This document shows positions 1-7,163 of a stretch of 37,168 nt of DNA, piece by piece (within the stretch, counting starts at the first letter, position 1; each line of letters opens with the position of its first letter). Source of the stretch: a virus; the IMG/VR virus record IMGVR_UViG_3300035180_002116, positions 1 through 37,168 of that record; one strand, 5' to 3'. The notes below the pieces were generated by a model. It was given only the letters and a program-made list of their open reading frames with translations. It made no database searches and was not told where the DNA came from. The translations under genes were made by a program, and so were the position numbers.

Positions 1-156
1 CAATCTACTTGGACATGGCAAATCGATCATATTATTCCGCATTCAACTTTCAATTATACTTCCTTGGAAGATCAGGCGTTTAGGGATTGTTGGAAACTAA
101 GTAATTTGCGACCCTACTCATCAAAACAAAATTTATTAGATAGCAATAGAAAGTAG
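1..156 (+). CDS. HNH endonuclease, C-terminal fragment (gene enters from the left edge)
   Basis: An open frame runs in from the window edge and ends at TAG (154-156), giving 51 residues. They contain WTWQIDHIIPHSTF, followed by a segment ending NLRPYSSKQNLL. This is the HNH arrangement of small phage endonucleases: an Asp-His pair, a spacer, then an Asn-Leu-Arg-Pro segment. It is clearly a paralogue of the gene at 6858-7163, which reads WIWNIDHIVPQSK and then NNLRPLPAKQNLL. Such proteins nick or cut DNA and often act as free-standing homing enzymes. The start and any N-terminal Cys motifs lie outside the window, so intactness cannot be judged. Confidence 0.75.
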   Translation, partial: QSTWTWQIDHIIPHSTFNYTSLEDQAFRDCWKLSNLRPYSSKQNLLDSNRK

Positions 157-165
157 AAAGTAAAA

Positions 166-467
166 ATGAAGAGTAAAGAAAATTGGGAAGATAAATTCGA
201 TAGTATTGTCAAAACAAATGATCGTGGTTATTTTGGTCATAACGTCGATATTGATAAAAAGTTTTTTAAAAACTTGCTAATTTCGGTGGGACATATACTG
301 GTAAATTAGAGATTATCGATGAATATTCAATTAGAATTACTTTGCCACCTCAAATGTCTGATGCTCGTGATAAAACATTGCTACTTCTTTTGACTAAAAT
401 GCCTATTCCATCTGAATGTCGCTATAATAGAAAGAAATATCAATTAACTATAGAATGGCACTTTTAA
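166..467 (+). pseudogene. Small hypothetical protein gene, frameshifted near the middle
   Basis: Translation from ATG 166 gives 47 residues and stops at TAG 307-309. The -1 frame remains open from about 260 to TAA 465-467, one base before topA, and encodes natural-looking protein (FGGTYTGKLEIIDEYSIRI...). The two frames meet next to a run of six T and five A (about 261-271). One extra A there would join them into a single 100-residue protein reading FFKKLANFGGTYTG. I see no canonical slippery heptamer: a -1 slip on the A run would put TAA in the decoding site. A real disabling indel or an assembly error is therefore more likely than programmed frameshifting. An internal ATG at 354 could give a 37-residue product. 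No family is recognised. Confidence 0.5.
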
Positions 468-468
468 T

Positions 469-2265
469 ATGAAAACATTAGTAATAGTTGAGTCTCCCGC
501 TAAAGGTCAAAAGATCCAAGAATATCTTGGAAAAGATTATGTAGTTATGGCTAGTAAGGGCCATATTACAGATTTGGCTAAAGGTGGACGATTTGGTTTG
601 GGAGTTGATATTGAAAATGACTTCAAACCTCGTTATGTCTTATCAGAAGATCGTTTAGACATTATGGATGCTCTTTTGGCTGCCGCTAAAAAAGTTGATC
701 GCATATTAGTTGCATCCGACCCTGATAGAGAAGGAGAGGCCATTGCTTGGCATCTTGCAACTCGCTTAGCTGATACTGGCAAACCTATTAAAAGAATGGT
801 ATTTAACAAAATAAAGAAGGACGCTATTCAAAAAGCTCTAAAGGAAATAAGAGACATAGATTTAGACTTATTTCATTCTCAAGAGGCAAGAAGAATTTTA
901 GATCGTTTAGTTGGATTTATGGCCTCTCCATTTTTGATGAATTTTTTTGGTCCTAAACTTTCTGCCGGTAGAGTTCAGTCGGTTGTAACTAAAATGGTTA
1001 TTGACAGAGAACGCGAGATTGAGAATTTCGTTTCTGAAGATTATTGGACAATTCAAACTAAATTAACTACTGATGGAAAAGAAAGCTTCATGGCTAAATT
1101 TACTGGCAAGCTAGCCAATGTAACTGATGCCAATGCGGCTAAAACATCCCTTGATGTAAAAGATTACGTAATATCAGAGGTTCTGGCTGATGAGGAAAAG
1201 CGCGCGCCACAGGCGCCATTAGTAACTTCTACCCTTCAACGTTTAATGTCTAAAGTACATGGTTTTGATGCTGAGCGTACCATGAAAGCAGCACAGGCTC
1301 TTTATGAAGGTGGTTATGTATCATATATTAGAACTGACTCAGTAAGAGTTGGTGATGAAGATGTAGATAGCGTTCGCAAGTGGTTAACTGATAATAAATA
1401 CGTTGTTCCAGCGAAACCAAATTATTTCAAGAATAAAGATGCTGCTCAAGACGCACATGAGTGTATTCATCCAACGGATCTTAGTTTACTACCTGGTGCA
1501 AACTATGCCATTATTGATCCAGATGAAAAGTTAGTTTATGAAACGGTCTGGAATAGCTTCGTAGCCAGTCAAATGACCCCTGCCGTGTATAATACTTTAA
1601 GTGTTACAGCTCATCCTCAGGGAAACAATAAAGCTAAAGTTAAAGCGTCTGGTAAAGCTTTAAAAGATAAAGGTTATTTGAATATTTTTGGAGTAGCGGA
1701 TGATAGCGGAATTGATATTCCAGTATTAAAAGTTGGGGAAATAGTTCATCTTGTTAAAAACAATGATCTTAAAATGGAAAAGAAATCTACTCAACCACCC
1801 CCACGTTTTTCAGAGGACAAGCTTATCAAAGAGCTAGTTAATAAAAACATTGGACGACCAGCAACTTATGCTGAGTTGTTAAGTAAAATAACTGCTCGAA
1901 ATTATGTTCAGAAAAAAGGTAATGTATATCATGCTACTGATCTTGGTAAATTAATTACCAATGAACTTGCTAAGTACTTTACGTTTATGGATTATGATTA
2001 TACTGCCAAAATGGAAACTCAACTTGATGAAATTGAGGCTGGAAAAGTAAATCATATCGATATGCTAAAAAAGTTTTTTCCAGAATTCAAAAAGGAATTA
2101 GACATGGCATATCTAGGACATGGTGGTACGCTTTGCGAAAAATGCGGAAGTCCAATGTCTAGTCGCTCTACCAAAACTGGAGATAAATTTCTAGGATGCT
2201 CTTCATATCCTAAATGTAAGCATACTATTAATTTAACCGGATCTCCGGTATCTCCTGCTGCTTGA
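469..2265 (+). CDS. topA: DNA topoisomerase I (type IA)
   Basis: The 598-residue protein relaxes negatively supercoiled DNA by cutting one strand through a tyrosine. The N-terminus (MKTLVIVESPAKGQKI) opens the TOPRIM domain, whose metal-binding motif SDPDREGE lies at residues 83-90. SAGRVQSV (165-172) and the active-site segment VSYIRTDS with Tyr286 are both present. One C-terminal zinc ribbon remains (Cys556, Cys559, Cys577, Cys583). E. coli TopA is about 865 residues with several C-terminal zinc/ribbon domains, so this is a trimmed but apparently active form. The ATG lies one base after the stop of the frameshifted small gene. With no gyrase or type II enzyme in the window, it is the only supercoiling enzyme seen and probably serves phage replication or transcription. 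Confidence 0.97.
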   Translation: MKTLVIVESPAKGQKIQEYLGKDYVVMASKGHITDLAKGGRFGLGVDIENDFKPRYVLSEDRLDIMDALLAAAKKVDRILVASDPDREGEAIAWHLATRLADTGKPIKRMVFNKIKKDAIQKALKEIRDIDLDLFHSQEARRILDRLVGFMASPFLMNFFGPKLSAGRVQSVVTKMVIDREREIENFVSEDYWTIQTKLTTDGKESFMAKFTGKLANVTDANAAKTSLDVKDYVISEVLADEEKRAPQAPLVTSTLQRLMSKVHGFDAERTMKAAQALYEGGYVSYIRTDSVRVGDEDVDSVRKWLTDNKYVVPAKPNYFKNKDAAQDAHECIHPTDLSLLPGANYAIIDPDEKLVYETVWNSFVASQMTPAVYNTLSVTAHPQGNNKAKVKASGKALKDKGYLNIFGVADDSGIDIPVLKVGEIVHLVKNNDLKMEKKSTQPPPRFSEDKLIKELVNKNIGRPATYAELLSKITARNYVQKKGNVYHATDLGKLITNELAKYFTFMDYDYTAKMETQLDEIEAGKVNHIDMLKKFFPEFKKELDMAYLGHGGTLCEKCGSPMSSRSTKTGDKFLGCSSYPKCKHTINLTGSPVSPAA

Positions 2266-2299
2266 AACTTTTCTATAGAAAGAACGAGATTTATTACGA

Positions 2300-3634
2300 A
2301 TGAGTATTAAAAATAAAGAAGTTAAGGAATACTTTACTCCTGAAGTCTTAGAAAAACAAGAACATCTTTCTAAGTTGATTTTATCTCAATTAGAGGTCAA
2401 TCCAAACTCTACAACTCAAGATTTATCTGATCGACCAATGGCTAATTTTATTCAGCTTATGGATTGGACTCAAGAAAAATTTTCACAGTATCTTAAAGAT
2501 ACTTCTGGTTTGAATAAATTTGTTCATAATAGAATCATTATAGATGGTCAGTTTTTACAATTTTGTCAAGAAAAACATGTAAAGGTAGAATGTCTTCATA
2601 AAGATTCATTTATATCTTGGAATACAGATCATAATTTTGAAAAATTCTTTGTTCAAGGTGTTTTTCTAATTAAAACCAAAGGATTAGAGTTTTTACACGC
2701 GGCCCTTTTTCATAAGGGAAATCAAAATGAAGATGAAATAAGTTTCTTCGTTATTGTATCTAAAAACAATTATGAAGCTTATCTCAGCCTTCGAAACGAT
2801 TTTGATGCTTGGGTTCAAGAAAGAGATAGAAGTAATCTTCACATAAGAGTTATTGATGGAGAAGATATTCCATACACGAAAGATTCGTCATGGGATGAAT
2901 TATTTCTTCCAGAAGATATTAAGACTGAATTAAAGGATCTTGTAGAGAGCTTTCTGGCTTCACAAGAATTCTATAAGGAATCTAAGATTCCATGGAAACG
3001 TGGAGTTTTGTTATTTGGTCAGCCAGGTAATGGAAAAACATCTATTATACGAACAATAGTGTCAGAGTATAATTTTAAGCCAGTAACATTTGTTCCTGGA
3101 GCTAATGCTGATGCATTGCGTGAAACATTTTACTATGCCGAAGAACAAAGCCCATCTCTTTTGTATATAGAAGATTTAGATTCCCTAATTGAAAATGGAT
3201 TAGATATTTCTACCTTTCTTAATTTATTAGATGGAATTTCGGCCAAAAATGGTTTATTAGTAATTGCTACAGCTAATGATGTTAGAAAATTAAAATCAAA
3301 TATTACACGTAGACCTTCTAGATTTGATAGAAAATTTGAAATTCCTCTACCAAATCAAGAAATGGCTTATATATATCTTAAGAGATGGTTTGGCAATATA
3401 ATTGACGTTAAAAAATGTCGAGAACTTGCTAAACTTGCTGTTAAACATGAATTATCTTATGCTTACTTAAAAGATTTGTATGTATCTTCAGTGTTCGAAG
3501 CTTTGGCTCATAAGCGAAAAACTCCAACAGTTAAGGATATAGACAATACATTGATTAGGTTAGTTAAAGATAAAAACATACTTAACAATGGTAATACGAT
3601 TAATACGGACAAATATTTTAAAAACGAAAGTTAA
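2300..3634 (+). CDS. AAA+ ATPase, BCS1/FtsH-like ATPase domain
   Basis: This 444-residue protein has about 230 N-terminal residues of unrecognised sequence and then one AAA+ module. Walker A is GQPGNGKT (240-247), Walker B with the catalytic acidic pair is LLYIEDLD (287-294), sensor-1 Asn is in ATAND (323-327), and the arginine-finger region RRPSRFDRKFEIPLP starts near 337. The SRFDRKFEIPLP wording is typical of classical AAA proteins (BCS1, FtsH, proteasomal ATPases) that unfold or remodel proteins in hexameric rings. No transmembrane segment or peptidase domain is present. The phage also carries a stand-alone M41 peptidase (19058-19726) without an ATPase, so a split FtsH-like pair is conceivable but is inference only. 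The substrate is unknown. Confidence 0.85.
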   Translation: MSIKNKEVKEYFTPEVLEKQEHLSKLILSQLEVNPNSTTQDLSDRPMANFIQLMDWTQEKFSQYLKDTSGLNKFVHNRIIIDGQFLQFCQEKHVKVECLHKDSFISWNTDHNFEKFFVQGVFLIKTKGLEFLHAALFHKGNQNEDEISFFVIVSKNNYEAYLSLRNDFDAWVQERDRSNLHIRVIDGEDIPYTKDSSWDELFLPEDIKTELKDLVESFLASQEFYKESKIPWKRGVLLFGQPGNGKTSIIRTIVSEYNFKPVTFVPGANADALRETFYYAEEQSPSLLYIEDLDSLIENGLDISTFLNLLDGISAKNGLLVIATANDVRKLKSNITRRPSRFDRKFEIPLPNQEMAYIYLKRWFGNIIDVKKCRELAKLAVKHELSYAYLKDLYVSSVFEALAHKRKTPTVKDIDNTLIRLVKDKNILNNGNTINTDKYFKNES

Positions 3635-3650
3635 AACGGGTTGCTGGGTT

Positions 3651-4040
3651 ATGAAAGACAATAATAGAAAAACGAAGAGACACTTTTCCAAAAAAGCATC
3701 GAGAGGAGGTGAATCGCAAGCAGTCGCAGTCAACGACAAATATCCACAAATTGAAGCTGTACAAGCTCATCCACTAGAAGTTAAAGTTTACAATAATAAT
3801 TTTGACAAAGCTCTTAGAGCTTTTAGGGCATTAGTTCAAAAAGAACGTATCCTATCTTCATATAAAGAAAAACAATCATATGAAAAACCATCTGATAAAC
3901 GTAGGAGAAAGCGTAATGAGATGAAAAGGAAGCGTCAGGAAGTTAGTGTTTCCGGCAATAATGCCGGTAATAGTAGCCGCCAAGGATCTAAAAAATCTTT
4001 TAAATCACGCAAGCCAAAATCTGACGCTACTCCAGAATAA
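3651..4040 (+). CDS. rpsU: Ribosomal protein bS21 homologue (phage-encoded)
   Basis: Residues about 42-96 of this 129-residue protein match bS21: LEVKVYNNNFDKALRAFR, then VQKERILSSYKEKQSYEKP and the basic tail KRRRKRNEMKRKR. In E. coli the corresponding landmarks are FDVALRRFKR and FYEKP. bS21 sits on the 30S platform next to the 3' end of 16S rRNA and aids initiation. The core here carries about 41 extra N-terminal and 30 extra C-terminal residues rich in Lys, Ser and Asn. I chose ATG 3651; an upstream ATG at 3588 would overlap the ATPase gene by 47 bases and add non-bS21 residues. A perfect Shine-Dalgarno sequence (AGGAGGTGA, 3704-3712) lies inside the coding region with no start codon behind it. 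Phage bS21 genes are known from large and marine phages. Confidence 0.88.
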   Translation: MKDNNRKTKRHFSKKASRGGESQAVAVNDKYPQIEAVQAHPLEVKVYNNNFDKALRAFRALVQKERILSSYKEKQSYEKPSDKRRRKRNEMKRKRQEVSVSGNNAGNSSRQGSKKSFKSRKPKSDATPE

Positions 4041-4052
4041 ACTGGAAATAAC

Positions 4053-4751
4053 ATGTCAAGTAACGAAAAGTTCAAGTTTTATAAAAATCCGGCTCGCAAA
4101 AATGTAGAGGTGCATAAACCTTATGTTCCGCAGTATCAATTAAGAGGAATTGAGCCTGTAGATCATAAGAAGGCCACTGTAATGAGCCATTCTGAAGCTT
4201 TTTCCCCAAAAGCTCAGAATTCACAAGATAATCCACGTTTACCCCGACCAGCAATTAGACAGCCGTATGCCGAGGCAGTCAATTCTCCAATTGGTCGAGG
4301 TCGTGGTCCATTACCAAATGTAGGAAATAATATAGAACAAACGTGGTCTGGTGTAGATGGTGAAATTATAGATGATATTTCTATAGATCCCAATTATCAA
4401 ATGGTAGATAATAATGATTATGTTAGCTCTACTGCTTTAGGATTACCAGAAGATAATGTCGTTAATACAGTTAATAGTGCAGTGGAAAATCAATTTTTGA
4501 CAGAAAATTATCTGGAAAAAGCTATGACTTCCGAGCACTTATCCTCTCTTGTCAAGAAACTAGAAGAAGAAGAATATTTGCTTATGGTTCAGAACGATCC
4601 TATTTGTTCTGGACCATTAAGCTTTGTTCAAGAGCAAGCTTCTTTATTAATTTTTGGTGATCATAAATTATATCAAGATAATCCTGTATCAATTGATGAT
4701 ATATTAATTATTAAGAGGGTTAAAATTAAAGTTGGAGTCTTTTTAGAATAA
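4053..4751 (+). CDS. Hypothetical protein (232 aa), probably largely disordered N-terminus
   Basis: I recognise no family. The first ~110 residues are rich in Pro, Asn, Arg and Gln (for example PRLPRPAIRQPY and IGRGRGPLP) and look disordered. An acidic stretch (GEIIDDISID) follows, and the last ~80 residues look folded, including the charged helix VKKLEEEEYLLM and a hydrophobic C-terminal segment (IDDILIIKRVKIKVGVFL). There is no signal peptide or clear membrane span. It sits 12 bases after the bS21 gene and 9 bases before the next gene, so it is probably co-transcribed. The disordered head plus small folded tail resembles virion or scaffold-type proteins, but this is a guess. Confidence 0.7.
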   Translation: MSSNEKFKFYKNPARKNVEVHKPYVPQYQLRGIEPVDHKKATVMSHSEAFSPKAQNSQDNPRLPRPAIRQPYAEAVNSPIGRGRGPLPNVGNNIEQTWSGVDGEIIDDISIDPNYQMVDNNDYVSSTALGLPEDNVVNTVNSAVENQFLTENYLEKAMTSEHLSSLVKKLEEEEYLLMVQNDPICSGPLSFVQEQASLLIFGDHKLYQDNPVSIDDILIIKRVKIKVGVFLE

Positions 4752-4760
4752 GAGGTAGTT

Positions 4761-5555
4761 TTGGATCACGAACCACGCAAAGCGTCAGATGTATTATTAG
4801 AATTAGAGAAAAAGCTAGATGTGGCTTTGGGTATTATTCGTACACAAGACTTAAATATAAAGATACTTTCTAATAAGCTAAATAGTGTACTTGAAGTTTT
4901 ACAGAAGCAAGGTGAAAAACCTCAATTCTCTGTAGAAGCTGTTCATACCACTAAAATACCACAACACACCTTTCCATTTCCAGAAAATTCAGAATTAGGA
5001 CTTGAAAAACAAGTTGCTATTTCCGCTGATTTCAATTTGCCTGTAGAACAAGAACCTAAAGGATTTAGAAGAACATCCAGGCCAGAAACTTTTGAAGGTG
5101 ATAATGCTTATCGTGCTCAGGCACCAAAATTACCGACTCAAGTTCCGAAAGCACCACCAGGACGTTCAGCGCAAGATGTTTCTGATATTATTGTGCCCTC
5201 TCAGCCCAAACCTAAAGCTGAACCTTTTAAACAGGCACAACAAAAGTCAATACATAACGCTCAAAATACGGTACAAAATGCCATTCCTGTACAGCAACGT
5301 GTAGTAAATGCTTTTGGCAAATCTATGTATTTAGCTGATGTAGAAATCATAGATTTAGACTCTATGCAACAAGCATTCAAAACCAGAACGAATGGCACTG
5401 GAAAATGGATGGCATCATTAGCAGTTGGAAACTATAGAGTTATTATTAAAAGATTAGAGTCTGCAACTTCTGAAAGATTAGAAGTAACACAAGATATACA
5501 AGTGGATGGAACCCAATCTCCATTAGAGTTGCAAACAATTATTATTAAATCATAA
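4761..5555 (+). CDS. Hypothetical protein with N-terminal coiled coil and C-terminal beta-sandwich-like domain
   Basis: The frame starts with TTG (4761) behind AGAGG (4751-4755); no ATG exists near the N-terminus, so TTG is the best start for a 264-residue product. Residues ~5-50 look like an amphipathic helix or coiled coil. About residues 70-175 are Pro/Gln/Lys-rich and probably flexible. The last ~80 residues (MYLADVEIIDLDS, TNGTGKWMASLAVGNYRVII, DIQVDG) have the pattern of a carboxypeptidase-regulatory or Cna-B-like beta sandwich: a variable acid-rich strand, a T-x-G-x-G-K-W turn, then L-x-x-G-N-Y-R-V. Such domains are common as decorations of phage virion proteins or as binding modules. 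The domain call is by pattern only. Confidence 0.7.
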   Translation: MDHEPRKASDVLLELEKKLDVALGIIRTQDLNIKILSNKLNSVLEVLQKQGEKPQFSVEAVHTTKIPQHTFPFPENSELGLEKQVAISADFNLPVEQEPKGFRRTSRPETFEGDNAYRAQAPKLPTQVPKAPPGRSAQDVSDIIVPSQPKPKAEPFKQAQQKSIHNAQNTVQNAIPVQQRVVNAFGKSMYLADVEIIDLDSMQQAFKTRTNGTGKWMASLAVGNYRVIIKRLESATSERLEVTQDIQVDGTQSPLELQTIIIKS

Positions 5556-5588
5556 ATAAGTGTTAAAGTTTTAGCTCCTTTGCACTTA
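5551..5588 (+). promoter_or_regulatory. Intergenic hairpin and CATAAATA motif before the methyltransferase gene
   Basis: CATAAATA (5551-5558) overlaps the upstream stop codon and differs by one base from the T4-type late promoter TATAAATA. Overlapping it, TAAGTG (5557-5562) pairs with CACTTA (5583-5588), and inside it AAAG (5565-5568) pairs with CTTT (5578-5581). No T run follows, so this is unlikely to be an intrinsic terminator. It could be a regulatory structure ahead of the gene at 5619. The evidence is weak. Confidence 0.2.
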
Positions 5589-5618
5589 CTTATGTATATT
5601 TAAAGTACAGGAAGTAAT

Positions 5619-6329
5619 ATGAGTTCGAAAAAATTTCGGGTAATAGTGGCCGACTGCCCATGGCCCTTTAAAGATACTTTAAAAATGTCCGATGTGCCGC
5701 GTGGGGCCGAAGCCAATTACAGCGTCATGACAATGAAAGATATTCGTGAGCTTCCTATAAAAAAGCACCTGCACCCTGATGGTAGCATTCTTGCATTATG
5801 GGTACCATCATCTTTATTACAAGAAGGTCTTGATACAATGAAAGCTTGGGGATTTTCATACAAGCAGGCGTATGTATGGGTAAAAGTTAAAAAAGAACCA
5901 TTAACATTTTTCAAAAAAGCTATTTTGAAAATGCAAAAATCTGCTCAAGTATCTTATGATAAATTTTCTTATATGAGAATGATAAAATCTATTGCTGATG
6001 CATGCGTGCCAGTAGGATTAGATTTGGTAAATACATTGTCATTTGGAATGGGTCGTCTTTTTAGACAAACTCATGAAATTTGCTTAATAGGTACTAGCAA
6101 TAATAAAATATATAAAAGCTTGAAGAATAAGTCACAGCGCTCAGTTAGTTTTGGACAAAATCTAAAGCATTCAGCTAAGCCAGAACATCTTCAAAACTCT
6201 TTGGAAATCATGTTTCCAAAGTCTCAAAAATTAGAACTTTTTGCCAGAAGATTACGTCCAGGTTGGACTTGTCTTGGTAATGAGGTTTGCAATGGTGAAG
6301 ATATTAGGGACTCACTTAGCAAACTATAA
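5619..6329 (+). CDS. MT-A70-type adenine-N6 methyltransferase
   Basis: The 236-residue protein matches the MT-A70 family, which transfers methyl from S-adenosylmethionine to adenine N6 in DNA or RNA. Visible landmarks are the catalytic-type motif ADCPW (residues 11-15), the family's usual SILALWVPSS segment, RQTHEICLIG, and the end pattern KLELFARRLRPGWTCLGNEV. The canonical catalytic tetrapeptide is DPPW; here it is DCPW, an unusual substitution that keeps the Asp and the Pro-Trp pair. A likely role is modifying phage DNA against host restriction, with no cognate nuclease beside it. The first ~170 bases of the gene are visibly richer in G+C than its second half and its neighbours, which hints at separate acquisition. 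Confidence 0.88.
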   Translation: MSSKKFRVIVADCPWPFKDTLKMSDVPRGAEANYSVMTMKDIRELPIKKHLHPDGSILALWVPSSLLQEGLDTMKAWGFSYKQAYVWVKVKKEPLTFFKKAILKMQKSAQVSYDKFSYMRMIKSIADACVPVGLDLVNTLSFGMGRLFRQTHEICLIGTSNNKIYKSLKNKSQRSVSFGQNLKHSAKPEHLQNSLEIMFPKSQKLELFARRLRPGWTCLGNEVCNGEDIRDSLSKL

Positions 6330-6369
6330 ATAACACATCACTTGACATTTGAATTTGGAGGATTATGGT
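6325..6369 (+). promoter_or_regulatory. Candidate promoters for the ribbon-helix-helix gene
   Basis: Two promoter-like signals lie in this gap. TATAAATA at 6325-6332 is an exact match to the T4-type late promoter core and overlaps the upstream stop codon. TTGACA at 6342-6347 is a perfect sigma-70 -35 box, with TATGGT (6364-6369) 16 bases downstream matching four of six -10 positions. Either could drive the regulator gene and the endonuclease genes behind it. Which one is real cannot be told from sequence. Confidence 0.35.
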
Positions 6370-6397
6370 GTATTTATGCAAGCATTTCTATCAATAA
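6365..6397 (+). CDS. Possible 10-codon leader peptide
   Basis: ATG 6365 (or GTG 6368) opens a minute frame, MVYLCKHFYQ, that ends at TAA 6395-6397. A strong ribosome site, GGAGG (6357-6361), lies three bases before ATG and six before GTG. The GTG spacing is the normal one. The peptide stops four bases before the palindromic operator candidate and thus sits between promoter and regulator gene, where a leader could couple translation to control. It may equally be a chance run; a 10-codon frame has no statistical weight by itself. Confidence 0.2.
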   Translation: MVYLCKHFYQ

Positions 6398-6400
6398 AGT

Positions 6401-6417
6401 GATATACATTGTATATC
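6401..6417. promoter_or_regulatory. Perfect 17-bp palindrome, candidate operator of the ribbon-helix-helix regulator
   Basis: GATATACA (6401-6408), a central T (6409) and TGTATATC (6410-6417) form a perfect inverted repeat. It abuts the Shine-Dalgarno GGAG (6418-6421) of the regulator gene at 6427. Ribbon-helix-helix repressors typically bind short inverted or tandem repeats and often control their own gene. The position would let a bound protein block transcription elongation or, as RNA, hide the ribosome site. I saw no second copy elsewhere in the window. Confidence 0.5.
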
Positions 6418-6426
6418 GGAGCATTA

Positions 6427-6861
6427 ATGTTAGTACCTAAATTATTGAGAATTGACGATACGACAATTCAAGAAATTGAAGAGTTGGCGCGAAAAATGTC
6501 AGAAAAAGAATATATTTCATTTTCCTCTCTAGTTAGAACATTAATCAGAAAAGGATTAGATAATAGGACTAAATCAATAATTAATTCAGAGCAAGTTAAG
6601 AAGGCAGTACATGATGTCGTAGATAAGGCACTAGAAGAGTGTGCTTATCAACAAGAAGCGCATGGAAAACCATATGAAGGTTTTGATGAATCAAAATCAA
6701 TGGGCTTGTTAGAGCCTACTGCCGAAATGAAAACAGTTTCTGAATCAAAACCAACACAAGTTAAAATAACGGTTGAGTTTTTCTTTGGAGAAGAAACTCA
6801 TACTAATAAACGTGGTAAATTAGTTTGCATACCAGTGGTTGACTTAACAAATATCAAATGA
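6427..6861 (+). CDS. Ribbon-helix-helix (CopG/Arc-type) DNA-binding regulator
   Basis: ATG 6427 has GGAG five bases upstream; a TTG at 6409 in the same frame lies inside the palindrome and is a poorer start. The product has 144 residues. Residues ~4-50 fit a ribbon-helix-helix fold: the strand PKLLRIDD, then helix IQEIEELARKM and helix SFSSLVRTLIRKGL. Proteins of this fold dimerise and bind operator DNA through the paired beta strands. The remaining ~95 residues are an unrecognised domain with a predicted helix (KKAVHDVVDKALEE) and a C-terminal beta-rich part (TQVKITVEFFFG), so it is longer than a minimal CopG protein. The stop overlaps the next start by four bases (ATGA). Autoregulation through the adjacent palindrome is an inference. 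Confidence 0.7.
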   Translation: MLVPKLLRIDDTTIQEIEELARKMSEKEYISFSSLVRTLIRKGLDNRTKSIINSEQVKKAVHDVVDKALEECAYQQEAHGKPYEGFDESKSMGLLEPTAEMKTVSESKPTQVKITVEFFFGEETHTNKRGKLVCIPVVDLTNIK

Positions 6862-7163
6862 AGATTTGTTCTAAATGCCATTCAAGTTCAAAATATTTAC
6901 CTTACACAATTCAAGAATTAAAGGAACATCTTGAATTTCAGTTTGAGCCGTGGATGACCTGTGACAATCAAGGCAAATACGACTCTCAAACTTGTGATGA
7001 TAATGATCAAACGACATGGATTTGGAATATAGACCATATTGTTCCACAATCAAAATTAACCTACACCTCTTTGGATGAGTATAATTTCCAAAAAGCATGG
7101 GCGTTAAATAATTTACGCCCATTACCTGCTAAACAAAATTTACTAAATGGTAATAGAAGATGA
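6858..7163 (+). CDS. Small HNH endonuclease
   Basis: This 101-residue protein carries an N-terminal Cys pair (Cys4, Cys7), another possible pair (Cys35, Cys46), and the HNH core WNIDHIVPQSK with Asp59-His60, followed by ALNNLRPLPAKQN. It has the normal size for compact phage HNH enzymes, which usually nick or cut DNA and often home into neighbouring genes. It overlaps the regulator gene before it and the second HNH gene after it by four bases each, so the three are translationally coupled. It is a close paralogue of the fragment at 1-156, suggesting that the family has spread within this genome. Confidence 0.82.
   Translation: MKICSKCHSSSKYLPYTIQELKEHLEFQFEPWMTCDNQGKYDSQTCDDNDQTTWIWNIDHIVPQSKLTYTSLDEYNFQKAWALNNLRPLPAKQNLLNGNRR

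Noticed and set aside
166-467. Programmed -1 frameshifting
   Set aside because: No canonical X-XXY-YYZ site in the right phase; slipping at the A run would bring a stop codon into the decoding site.
3588-3650. Upstream ATG for the bS21 gene
   Set aside because: It would overlap the ATPase gene by 47 bases and add residues with no bS21 character.
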